DNA of 64,000 bases, from contig NZ_JAHKKG010000006.1 in NCBI RefSeq assembly GCF_018829635.1, positions 620,001 to 684,000 on the forward strand, in the 5' to 3' direction. This stretch comes from Paractinoplanes bogorensis. Its GTDB lineage: Bacteria; Actinomycetota; Actinomycetes; Mycobacteriales; Micromonosporaceae. The position numbers and the translations under genes were made by a program. The first letter of the stretch is position 1; every line of letters starts with the position of its first letter. This document shows positions 51,243 to 59,479 of the stretch, piece after piece. The notes under the pieces were generated by a model. It worked only from the letters and a program-made list of their open reading frames with translations, searched no databases and was not told where the DNA came from.

Positions 51243-51257
51243 CCGACACGGTGTCGG
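51243..51257. promoter_or_regulatory. Perfect inverted repeat before the hemerythrin gene
   Basis: CCGACAC-G-GTGTCGG sits directly upstream of the ATG at 51259, overlapping the expected ribosome-binding position. It could be a protein-binding site or an RNA hairpin that hinders translation. Confidence 0.4.
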
Positions 51258-51258
51258 C

Positions 51259-51915
51259 ATGAACAACGAACCCACCGGACTCCTGCTCGCCCACCGCGCC
51301 ATGCTGCGCGACCTCGACCGCTGCGCCGAGCTCACGGCCGGCCTGGCCCGCAACAGCCCCCGGCTCGATCGCAAGCGGGCGGCCGCGATCGCCGGCTACC
51401 TGAGCGACTTCTGCGACAGCATCCACCACCATCACAGCGCCGAGGACGAGGTGCTGTGGCCAGTTCTCGAACGCGCGGCCGGCGCCCACGTCGACCTGAC
51501 CGAGCTGACCGACGACCACGCCGTGCTCGACCCCAAGCTGGCCCGCATCCGCTCGGGCGCGGCCGCGCTCAAGGCCGGTCACATCGTCTCGGCCGAGCTG
51601 GCCGCCGACCTGGCCGATCTGCGCGACACCCTGCACGAGCACATCGCCGACGAGGAGCGCACGATCGTCCCGCTCATCAAGCAGTACGTCTCCGACGACG
51701 ACTGGAACCGCGTCGAGGCGTCGATCCGCAAGCGCGGCGCGGCGATGAGCTTCGAGGTGCCCCGGGTCCTGGCCGTCTGCACCGAGGCCGAGCTGGCCGA
51801 GATCCGTCAGGAGGGCGGCTTCCCGGTCGCCATCATGATCAAGCTGCTGCCGCTCCCGTTCAAGCGCCGCGAGGCCCTGGTCTTTGGCGCGGCCGCTGAG
51901 CGCAATCAGCACTGA
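51259..51915 (+). CDS. Hemerythrin-domain protein
   Basis: Protein of 218 residues. Helix-bundle with diiron ligands: HRAMLRDLDR, SIHHHHSAEDEVLWPVLE (H..HxxxE), DDHAVLDPKL and LHEHIADEERTIVPLIKQY. Single hemerythrin domain, cytosolic. The C-terminal ~60 residues are typical of the longer actinobacterial group. Probably senses or binds O2, NO or peroxide, or stores iron. Confidence 0.92.
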   Translation: MNNEPTGLLLAHRAMLRDLDRCAELTAGLARNSPRLDRKRAAAIAGYLSDFCDSIHHHHSAEDEVLWPVLERAAGAHVDLTELTDDHAVLDPKLARIRSGAAALKAGHIVSAELAADLADLRDTLHEHIADEERTIVPLIKQYVSDDDWNRVEASIRKRGAAMSFEVPRVLAVCTEAELAEIRQEGGFPVAIMIKLLPLPFKRREALVFGAAAERNQH

Positions 51916-51987
51916 GTGCGAACGAGATTGAGAGCGAAAAGCAATGAATGCCTCAGCGCCCGAGACCGGCTGGCGCTGCGAGCGGTC

Positions 51988-52203
51988 GGCACTGAGAGTG
52001 GCCGGCACTGAGAGTGGCCGGCACTGAGAGCGGCCGGCACTCAGAGCGGCCGGCACTCAGAGCGGCCGGCACTCAGAGCGGGCGGCACTCAGAGCGGGCG
52101 GCACTCAGAGCGGGCGGCACTCAGAGCGGGCGGCACTCAGAGCGGGCGGCACTCAGAGCGGGCGGCACTCAGAGCAGGCGGCACTCAGAGCAGGCGGCAC
52201 TAA
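51988..52203. repeat. 16-bp tandem repeat array
   Basis: Thirteen full copies and a partial of GGCACTCAGAGCGGCC-like units. Variants are ordered: GAGAGT in copies 1-2, GAGAGC in 3, CAGAGC thereafter, GGCC changing to GGGC then AGGC. It fills the space between the convergent hemerythrin and BTAD-regulator genes, and the BTAD stop codon lies in the last partial unit. No gene in the gap. Confidence 0.95.
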
Positions 52204-55200
52204 GTGAGGGTGAGGCGGGCGGTCAGGGCGGCGGCCGACTTCGCGTATGCGGGGTCGCCGGTCAGGGCGTGCAGGGCGGCGTCGACCGGGCCGGCATAGA
52301 GCGTGCCCGAGTCGAGGCCGGCGACCCGCCCGGCGAACGGGAGCAGGTCGGCCAGCACCTGCTCGCCGGCCTCGCGGTCGCCCAGCCGGGCCGCCGTGTG
52401 GGCGCGGATCGCGGTGTAGCCGAGCCAGTAGTAGTTGCGGTCGATCGGCATCCGGGTGGCCCAGACGCGGCGGGCCTCCTCCGCAGAACCCGACTCGAGC
52501 AGGGCCAGCACGAGCGGATCGGTGACGCGGCCCGGGTACGCCGCCTCGATCGCGCGTAGCTCGGACAGCAGCGGCGCCCACGAGTCGCGGGCCACGGCGG
52601 CGCTGATCCGGCCGACCGTGCCCATGGCGGCGCCGCTCACGTCACCGTGTTCGGCCAGGCGGCGGCTCACCTCCTCGTACTGGGCCAGCGCCTCGTCGAC
52701 CCGCCCGGCCAGCAGGTCGAGCAGCGCGGTGAAGATGCCGACCACGGCGAGCAGGCTGCCCAGCTGACCGGTGGTCGAGCGGGCCACGGCCAGCCCCATC
52801 TCGGCCCGCGCCCGGTCCAGGTCGGTGCGGGCGGCCGAGTCGAGGAAGAGCAGCCAGTGCGCGACCGCCTCGTGGTCGATCTCGCCCGCCTCGGTCGCGC
52901 GGGCCAGGTACTCCTCGGCGATCGGGCGGCGCTCCTCGCGCAGGTCCGGACCGAGAGCCGCGTACGCTCGTACGTTCAACGCCGCGCACAGCAGACGCGC
53001 GTCACCGGCCCGGCGGGCGAGTTCGAGGGCCTCGGCGCTGACCCGATGGGCCTCGGCCTCGTCGAAGCCCTCCAGCTCACGGAAAAGGGCGAGTTGCAGG
53101 CGTACGCGGGAAGGGTCTTGAAGTTTGCTCTCGAGCCTCGACCGCAGGGCCGTGACCGCGCGGGCCGACGGATCGCGGCCGGCCCGTGTCGTCCAGATCA
53201 GCGGCGCGTCCCAGGCGACCAGGATCTCGGTGTCGTCGCTGGTCTCGAGCGCGCCCAGATAGATCGACCGCGCCCGCCGCACGTCACCGGCCCGGGCGTG
53301 CGCGGTCACGGCCGGCGCGAGCAGTTCGGTCGCCGAGCCGGTGGCCCGGGTCCCGGCGAGCTCGCGCAGGTGCAGCGCCTGCCGCCACTCGGCCGCGGCC
53401 TCCCGCCACGACCCGGCCCGTTCGGCCGCGCGGGCGGCGGCCACCGCGTACGGAATCGCGTCCTGCGCCGTCGCCGGACCCGCCGCGGCCGCCGCGTGCC
53501 GGGCCAGAGTGGCGGCGTCCGCGTGCCCGCCGAGGACCCGGAGCGCGCGGGTGTGCAGCCGGGCGCGCCGCAGCAGGGGAGTGTCCTCGTAAAGCGTGTC
53601 GCGGACGAGCGCGTGGGTGAACCGCACCTGCCCCGGAGCCGGTTCGTCGAGGAGCCCGGCCAGCACCGCCGTCTCGAGCGTGTCGAGCAGGTCGTCGGGG
53701 TCACGGCCGGCCACCTCGGCCAGGACGTCCAGGTCGGCCTCCCGCCCGAGCACGGCGACCTGCCGCAACGTGGTGGCCACGGTGTCGGGCAGCCGGGCGA
53801 CGCGGCGGCGCAACACTTCCCGTACGCCGGCGGGCACCCCCGACCCCGCCGCGTGCTCGCCCTCGGCCGCGATCAGGCGGGCGAGTTCCCGGACGAACAG
53901 CGGGTTGCCGCCGGTCCGCTCGGCGACCATGGCGAGCAGTTCGGGACCGGCCTCGGCCAGCCCGTGCCGCCGGGCCAGCGCGGACACCGCGGCCGGCGGG
54001 AGCCCGCGCAGCTGAAGGTGCGCGGCGGTCGCGCCGAGCAGGGCGCCGATCGTCGCTTCGAGCTCGTCGCCGCGCTCGGTGGTGCGATAGGTGACGAGCA
54101 CGAGCAGCGGCCGTCCGGCCTGCTGCGCGACGACGTGCCGCAGCAGCTGGAGCGTGAGGTCGTCGGCCCGGTGCACGTCCTCGAGCACCACGACGGTGGG
54201 GCCGCCGTCGAGCCCCGCCGCGATCGCGCGTCCCAGCTCAAACGGATTCGGCGGGTGCAGGCCCCCGAGCGCTGTCGCGTCGGCCTGTCGTGGGTCGGGT
54301 GCGTGCGGGTCGCCGGGTGTTGTCGTGTCGGCCCGTCGCTGGTCGAGTGGGTTGGGTGCGTTCGTGCCACCGAGGAGGGCCGGGCCGAGGGCCTCCGACC
54401 AGGGCCAGCCGGGTGGGGCGCCGTCGACCTCGGGGCAGCGTCCGCGCCGGCCGTGCCAGCCCTGCTCGACGAGGGTGGTCAGGGCGGCGTCGACCAGGGT
54501 GGTTTTGCCCGCGCCGGCCTCCCCGCCGATCAGCACTACGCGGGCGCCCTCGCGAGCCACCTCATCGGCGGCTGCGGCGATGGTGGCGAGTTCCGTTTCC
54601 CGGCCCCAGGTTTCGGCCTGCTTGGATTGCGGCCGGCCCTGGGTTCCCGCCTGCGAAGCGGCCGACGATGCGGCCGACGATGTGTAGGCATGCGAGTCCG
54701 ATGGCGGTGCATAGGCATGTGCATCGGTTGTCTGTGCCTGAACCTGGGACTGAGCCTGAGCCTGAACCTGGGACTGGACCTGGGACTGAGCCTGAGCCTG
54801 GACCTGGGACTGTGCCTGGATCTGGGACTGTGCCTGGACCTGGGATGGCGGCAGGTCCAGGGTGACGGACTGGGCCAGGATGTCGGCTTCGAGGGTTCGC
54901 AACGCCGGGCCGGGGTCTACGCCCAGTTCGTCGGCCAGGTGCGAACGAGTCCGGCGAAGGGTTGCCAACGCGTCACCCTGGCGGCCGCTGCGATAGAGGG
55001 CCAGTGCGAGCAGACGCACGGCCTCCTCACGCCCGGGGTTGTCGTGCAGGTGGCGTTCCAATGCGGCGACCACGAGCGCGGCCTGGCCCAGAGCCAACTG
55101 GGCCTCGGCGCGGGACTCGACGGCGAGCAGACGGAGCGAGTTGAGCCGGGCCACCTCGGGCACCGCCCACGATTCGCCCGCCACCTCGGCGTATGCGTCG

Positions 55201-55625
55201 CCCTTCCAGCAGCTCAGGGCCTCGGTGAGCAACTCGACCTGCGTGGCGTGCTCTCCCTGTGTGGCGAGCTCGACCGAAGCGGCTCGGCGGATCAACTCCT
55301 CGAAATGCCACGCGTCGACCTCGGCCGACGGCAGCCGCAGGGCGTATCCGGGCGGGGCGCTGACCAGCACGGTGGCCGGGGTGCGCGGGGCCCGATCGGG
55401 CTCCAGGGCGCGGCGCAGGTGCGAGACGTGCACCTGCAGGGTGGCCAGCGCCTTGGCCGGCACGACGTCGCCGCCCCACAGGTCGTCGACAAGCCGGTCG
55501 GCCGACACCACCTCGCCCCCGGCGATGGCCAGGCGGGCGAGCACGGCGCGCTGCCGCGGACCACCCAGGTCGGCCGTGACGCCCCGCACCGTGGCGTGCA
55601 ACGGGCCGAGGACGCTCAGGAACAA
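52200..55625 (-). CDS. BTAD/AAA giant regulator (AfsR/SARP-like)
   Basis: Protein of 1141 residues from TTG 55625. OmpR-like winged helix (LSVLGPLHATVRGVTADLGGPRQRAVLARLA...) and BTAD helices (to ~255). A Gln/Ser/Val linker (261-298) encoded by short repeats and a Ser/Ala stretch (~310-335) follow. STAND ATPase: Walker A GGEAGAGKTT (368-376), Walker B TVVVLEDVHRADD. Then long TPR-like helices. Such regulators switch on secondary metabolism or stress genes. A repeat-rich insert PNPLDQRRAD..PDPRQAD..PNPFE lies between Walker A and B. Upstream is the kinase gene, a possible phosphorylation partner. Confidence 0.92.
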   Translation of the reverse strand: MFLSVLGPLHATVRGVTADLGGPRQRAVLARLAIAGGEVVSADRLVDDLWGGDVVPAKALATLQVHVSHLRRALEPDRAPRTPATVLVSAPPGYALRLPSAEVDAWHFEELIRRAASVELATQGEHATQVELLTEALSCWKGDAYAEVAGESWAVPEVARLNSLRLLAVESRAEAQLALGQAALVVAALERHLHDNPGREEAVRLLALALYRSGRQGDALATLRRTRSHLADELGVDPGPALRTLEADILAQSVTLDLPPSQVQAQSQIQAQSQVQAQAQSQVQSQVQAQAQSQVQAQTTDAHAYAPPSDSHAYTSSAASSAASQAGTQGRPQSKQAETWGRETELATIAAAADEVAREGARVVLIGGEAGAGKTTLVDAALTTLVEQGWHGRRGRCPEVDGAPPGWPWSEALGPALLGGTNAPNPLDQRRADTTTPGDPHAPDPRQADATALGGLHPPNPFELGRAIAAGLDGGPTVVVLEDVHRADDLTLQLLRHVVAQQAGRPLLVLVTYRTTERGDELEATIGALLGATAAHLQLRGLPPAAVSALARRHGLAEAGPELLAMVAERTGGNPLFVRELARLIAAEGEHAAGSGVPAGVREVLRRRVARLPDTVATTLRQVAVLGREADLDVLAEVAGRDPDDLLDTLETAVLAGLLDEPAPGQVRFTHALVRDTLYEDTPLLRRARLHTRALRVLGGHADAATLARHAAAAAGPATAQDAIPYAVAAARAAERAGSWREAAAEWRQALHLRELAGTRATGSATELLAPAVTAHARAGDVRRARSIYLGALETSDDTEILVAWDAPLIWTTRAGRDPSARAVTALRSRLESKLQDPSRVRLQLALFRELEGFDEAEAHRVSAEALELARRAGDARLLCAALNVRAYAALGPDLREERRPIAEEYLARATEAGEIDHEAVAHWLLFLDSAARTDLDRARAEMGLAVARSTTGQLGSLLAVVGIFTALLDLLAGRVDEALAQYEEVSRRLAEHGDVSGAAMGTVGRISAAVARDSWAPLLSELRAIEAAYPGRVTDPLVLALLESGSAEEARRVWATRMPIDRNYYWLGYTAIRAHTAARLGDREAGEQVLADLLPFAGRVAGLDSGTLYAGPVDAALHALTGDPAYAKSAAALTARLTLT
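54240..54366. repeat. Decayed repeat inside BTAD-regulator ATPase domain
   Basis: Two to three imperfect copies of a ~50-60-base unit encoding (P)NPxxxRxAD(T/A)T.xGdpH. They form an insert between Walker A and Walker B that most STAND ATPases lack. Confidence 0.5.
54732..54845. repeat. Hexanucleotide-based minisatellite coding a Q-linker
   Basis: CCTGAG/CCTGGGACTG-type six-base words recur across 114 bases and encode SQVQAQ-like hexapeptides (residues 261-298) of the BTAD regulator. Repeats are multiples of three bases, so copy-number change keeps the frame. Confidence 0.8.
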
Positions 55626-55710
55626 CGCGACTCTTTCTGCCGGTCGGTGCGCACGCGGGACGGGTGGTCAGCCGAACTTACCGGCTACCGCGCCGCAGGC
55701 CACCCCACCG

Positions 55711-55928
55711 AACGGCGGATGCACCCCGAGGCGGGAGTCCCCGGCCGCCACGGGTAAGCAGCGGATGTACCCCGAGGCGCCGGGCCCGGCGGAAGGCGAA
55801 GGGCCGACGCGCCCCGCGAACGCCGGCCGCTACGGGTGGGTAGCGGGTGCACCGCAAGGCGCCGGGCCCGGCGGAAGGCGAAGGGCCGACGCGCCCCGCG
55901 AACGCCGGCCGCCACGGGTGGGCAGCGA
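55711..55928. repeat. 82-bp direct repeats between regulator and kinase genes
   Basis: A ~70-base stretch starting AGGCGCCGGGCCCGGCGG at 55775 recurs at 55857 with two changes. A shorter related unit (GCGGATGCACCCCGAGGCG...GCCACGGGTAAGCAGCG) begins at 55711. The 307-base gap between the two minus-strand genes is filled by these units; no gene was seen. Confidence 0.85.
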
Positions 55929-55932
55929 GCGC

Positions 55933-57465
55933 TCAGGGCGTACGGCTGATGCGGGCCCAACTGTCGGTCGAGGCGTCCTCGTTGCCGTAGATGGTCAGGC
56001 GGGTGTCGGAGCAGAGGTATTCGAGGGGATCGCTGGTCGGCGCGCCCTGGGTGAAGCTGACCGACCGGCCGTTGCGGGTGATCGTCTGGGAGCGTTTGCT
56101 CACCGACTCGCTCGTGTAGACGCGGCCGTTGCGGGTCGCGGTCCGGTAGGTCACGCTGCCGCGTAGCGTCTGGACGTACTTCGCGCCCTTGACCGTAGCC
56201 GTCAGCGGGGCCGATCCGGCGAAGTCGCTGGAGCCGCGGCCGTCCGGCCACACCTTCATGATGGCGCCCGACCCGCCGGAGAACTGTTTGTCGACGCCCT
56301 CGAAGTGGTTCACCACCTGGATCGATGTCGACTTCCAGCGGCCGACCAGGCACGAGTCGAGCAGCGGGTTGACCGGGGCGGACGGCGACGACGGCCGGGA
56401 CGCCACTACCGCGAGTGCGGACGCGGACGGCTTGACCGCGGGCGGGGAAGTGCGTCCGGCGGCCCAGGCGATGCCGCCACCCAGCAGCAGTGCGGCGACG
56501 ACCGCGCCGGTGACCGCCCACATCGTGCGGACGCGGCGGCCGCCCGAACCGGGGATCAGCACCGTGTGGGCGGTGACGGTCGGGCCGTCGGCCGACTGCG
56601 CCGCGGTCGGCGCCGCGATGGTGGGTGACGGCGCGACCGCGGTCGAGGAATCGCGGCGCGGACGACGCGGCGGGTCGGCGGCGGGCAGCTCGGCCACGAC
56701 CGACTCCAGCAGCGGCACGGCCGCCTCGGCGGTGAGTCGTGTGGCCGGATCCTTGTCCAGCAGCCCCTTGATGACCGGCCACAGCTTTCCGGCGCCGGCC
56801 GGGGGTGCGGGCGCGAAGGTGAGGACGGCGGCGAACGTGGCCTGCGTGTCCTCGCGCTGGAAGGGCGACGTGCCGGTCACCGCCGCGTAGAGCGTGACGC
56901 CGAGCGCCCACAGGTCGGCGGCCGCGGTGGCCGCCTTGCCGTTGATGCGCTCGGGCGCGAGATAGGACGGCGAGCCGATCAGCTGACCGGTGGCGGTCAG
57001 GGCGGTGGCGTCGTCGATGGCGGCGATGCCGAAGTCGGTCAGGACGACCCGGTCGCCGTCGAGCAGGATGTTGGCCGGCTTCACGTCGCGGTGCAGGATG
57101 CCCTCGCGGTGGGCCGCGCGCAGCGCGTCGAGCACGTGCCGGCCGATCTCGGCGGTGCGCCGCTCGGTGAGGAACTGGTGCTCGGCGATCGCGGCGGCCA
57201 GCGACCGGCCGCCGACGAGCTCCATGACGATCCATGGCCGGTCGTCGTCGGTGACGATGTCGTGCACGGTGACGATGCCCGGATGGCGCAGCCGGGCCGC
57301 CGCCCGGGCCTCGCGCAGCGCCCGCTGGGTGTCGGGCAGCAGGATCTCTTTGACCGCCACGTCGCGGCCCAGCAATTCGTCGTGGGCCCGCCAGACGGCG
57401 CCCATGCCGCCACGGCCGATCCGCTCGTCGAGACGGTAGCGGCCGGCGACGATCCCCTCGGTCAC
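55933..57465 (-). CDS. Receptor-type Ser/Thr protein kinase
   Basis: Protein of 510 residues from GTG. Hanks-type kinase domain (1-265): IGRGGMGAVWRAHD (Gly loop), catalytic Lys in DVAVKEI, HRDVKPANILL, DFGIAAI and SYLAPERI. Pro/Ala-rich juxtamembrane region, one TM helix (~316-337) and a ~170-residue extracellular domain with no PASTA repeats (CLVGRWKSTSIQVVNHFEGV...). The extracellular domain resembles no family I know and is the likely ligand sensor. Confidence 0.94.
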   Translation of the reverse strand: MTEGIVAGRYRLDERIGRGGMGAVWRAHDELLGRDVAVKEILLPDTQRALREARAAARLRHPGIVTVHDIVTDDDRPWIVMELVGGRSLAAAIAEHQFLTERRTAEIGRHVLDALRAAHREGILHRDVKPANILLDGDRVVLTDFGIAAIDDATALTATGQLIGSPSYLAPERINGKAATAAADLWALGVTLYAAVTGTSPFQREDTQATFAAVLTFAPAPPAGAGKLWPVIKGLLDKDPATRLTAEAAVPLLESVVAELPAADPPRRPRRDSSTAVAPSPTIAAPTAAQSADGPTVTAHTVLIPGSGGRRVRTMWAVTGAVVAALLLGGGIAWAAGRTSPPAVKPSASALAVVASRPSSPSAPVNPLLDSCLVGRWKSTSIQVVNHFEGVDKQFSGGSGAIMKVWPDGRGSSDFAGSAPLTATVKGAKYVQTLRGSVTYRTATRNGRVYTSESVSKRSQTITRNGRSVSFTQGAPTSDPLEYLCSDTRLTIYGNEDASTDSWARISRTP

Positions 57466-57474
57466 ACGGGCAAT

Positions 57475-59301
57475 TTATCGGACCCGCGCGAGCGGCGATT
57501 CCCGCCGGAGGGCCTTTCGCCGGTACATCGCCGCGTCGGCGTCGCGGAGCAGGCGGGCGCCCTCCCCGGGCGCGCCGGTGGCCACGCCGATGCTGGCTCC
57601 GACCCGCACCTGCTGGCCGTCCGGCAGCCGGATCGGCTCGGCCACGGCGAGCGCGATGTGTTCGGCCCGGTCGGCCGCGTCGGTGGCACCCGTGCCGGGC
57701 AGCAGGACCGCGAACTCGTCGCCGCCGAGGCGTACGGCCAGACCGCTCTCCGCCGTCCAGGTCTCGAGGCGCTCGGCCACCGCGACCAGAACCCGGTCGC
57801 CCGCGTGGTGCCCGTGCCGGTCGTTGACCGGCTTGAACCCGTCGAGGTCGATCAGCAGCACGCTGACCTGATCGGCGGTGGCCGCCGAGAGCCGCTGCTC
57901 GAGCAGGCTGCGGTTGGCCAGCCCGGTCAGCGCGTCGTGGGTGGCCTGGTGGCGCAGTTCGTCGTGCAGAGCCCGGGCCTCGGTGACGTCGTGGGCGTTG
58001 AAGACGATCGCGTTGACGCTGGGATTCCCGGTCAGGTCGACGCCGACGACCTGCAGCCACCGGTACGAGCCGTCGGTGTGCTGCACCCGCACCTCGGCGT
58101 CGCCCTCGGTGCCGGGCCGCCCGGCCAGCCGCTGCATGAGCTCGCGCAGCGCCGGCCGGTCGTCGGGGTGGATGCGGTCGGCCAGCGTGGTGCCGTCCAG
58201 GTCGCCGGCGTCGATGCCGAGCACCTTCTGCACGGCCGGGGTGGCGAAGTCGACCCGGCCGCCGGCGCCGACCACCAGCGTGACGTCGGACGAGTGCTGC
58301 ACGAGGGACCGGAACCATTCGCGGCTGCGGTCGATCTCGGTCAGCAGGCGCTCGTTGTCGGTGAAGGCGGCGCTCTGCCGGCTCAGCACCAGCGCGGTGA
58401 TCGCCACCGCGCCGATCGCGACACCCCAGATCTGCAGGTCGCTGCCGTGGTCGACCAGGGCCGCGACGAGCAGCAGCTGCACGGCGGCGACGGCCACGTA
58501 GGGGAGGCGGCTGGCCCGGCGCCGCTCGGTGGGGCCGGTCACGGCGGCCCGGCGGCGCATCTGCAGTTCCTGGTAGCGCATGCCGACCGGCATCAGCAGG
58601 CACGGCACGAGCTGGGAGACGTAGATGACGCCGGGGTCGTCGGTGCCGGTCAGCAGGGTCACGGTGGAGGCGGCGATCGCCGTGCCGGCCACGCCGATGC
58701 TGGCCACGATGCCGGGACCACGGCCGAACGGCGCGGTGCCGCTCAGCAGCAGCTTGAGCAGGCCGACGGTGATCAGCAGCATGACCGCCGAGGTGGCCAC
58801 GGCGCCGACCAGATCGGTCCGGTTGCCCCTGGTCACGACCTCGGCCAGCACGAAGTACCAGAGGAAGACGATGACCGCGGCCAGCACGGTGGCGGCGTCC
58901 AGCCACAGCCGCAGGCGCTGCCGGCCCGTCCCGCCGAGCGGGTGGAACAGCATCGTGATCATCGCGGTGAGCATGCCGAGCACCACGAACCCGGTCTGGA
59001 TCGGGCTCGGCTGGTGGCCCGACCGGCCCAGCACCGCCAGGACGGTCTCGTAGCCGTCGCCGATCGCGCACAGCAGGCCGGTGATGAACACCGCGCGCCA
59101 GAACCGGCGGGCGTGCCGATGGCCGGCGGAGGCCCGCGCGAGGCGCCACGAGAACGCGGCGATCAGCAGGTCGAGGCAGGTCTGCACGGCCCACGACGTG
59201 GTCGCGCCGCCCGGGCCGGCCAGGAACCACACGACGATCGCGGCGCTGAACGCGGCCAGCGCGCCCAGCACGGGATCGAGCCTGCGTACGAGATCTCTCA
59301 T
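57475..59301 (-). CDS. Membrane PAS-GGDEF diguanylate cyclase
   Basis: Protein of 608 residues. Eight to ten N-terminal helices (to ~310) form a multi-pass sensor, then PAS (~325-440: FRSLVQHSSDVTLVVGAGGRVDFATPAVQKVLG) and GGDEF. The active loop RLGGDEF (526-530) is intact. The inhibitory RxxD site is lost (SGLA at the expected place), so feedback control should be weak. Divergent from the GGDEF-EAL gene. Confidence 0.93.
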   Translation of the reverse strand: MRDLVRRLDPVLGALAAFSAAIVVWFLAGPGGATTSWAVQTCLDLLIAAFSWRLARASAGHRHARRFWRAVFITGLLCAIGDGYETVLAVLGRSGHQPSPIQTGFVVLGMLTAMITMLFHPLGGTGRQRLRLWLDAATVLAAVIVFLWYFVLAEVVTRGNRTDLVGAVATSAVMLLITVGLLKLLLSGTAPFGRGPGIVASIGVAGTAIAASTVTLLTGTDDPGVIYVSQLVPCLLMPVGMRYQELQMRRRAAVTGPTERRRASRLPYVAVAAVQLLLVAALVDHGSDLQIWGVAIGAVAITALVLSRQSAAFTDNERLLTEIDRSREWFRSLVQHSSDVTLVVGAGGRVDFATPAVQKVLGIDAGDLDGTTLADRIHPDDRPALRELMQRLAGRPGTEGDAEVRVQHTDGSYRWLQVVGVDLTGNPSVNAIVFNAHDVTEARALHDELRHQATHDALTGLANRSLLEQRLSAATADQVSVLLIDLDGFKPVNDRHGHHAGDRVLVAVAERLETWTAESGLAVRLGGDEFAVLLPGTGATDAADRAEHIALAVAEPIRLPDGQQVRVGASIGVATGAPGEGARLLRDADAAMYRRKALRRESPLARVR

Positions 59302-59479
59302 GCAGGCTCCGTTCCGCGGCCGTCCATGGCCCTGCACATCGGCAGCCTCCCCGCGTACGTGAGGAAACGCCGAGGCTACCGGGAAAGCCGGATCTTTCAA
59401 GGAACTTCGCTTGAGATCGGGACGGGCGGGCCGATGAGGCCACCCGATCGGTCGGCACGGCACAGCGGAGGACACCATC

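Noticed and set aside
51988-52203. CRISPR array
   Set aside because: Units are 16 bp head to tail with no spacers.
52647-55757. A 1,036-codon plus-strand frame opposite the BTAD regulator
   Set aside because: Antisense shadow; repeats such as LSLNLGLDL only mirror the Q-linker minisatellite.
59302-59479. GEMM c-di-GMP riboswitch
   Set aside because: Some AAAGCC-like words are present but the conserved tetraloop, receptor and paired arms are missing.
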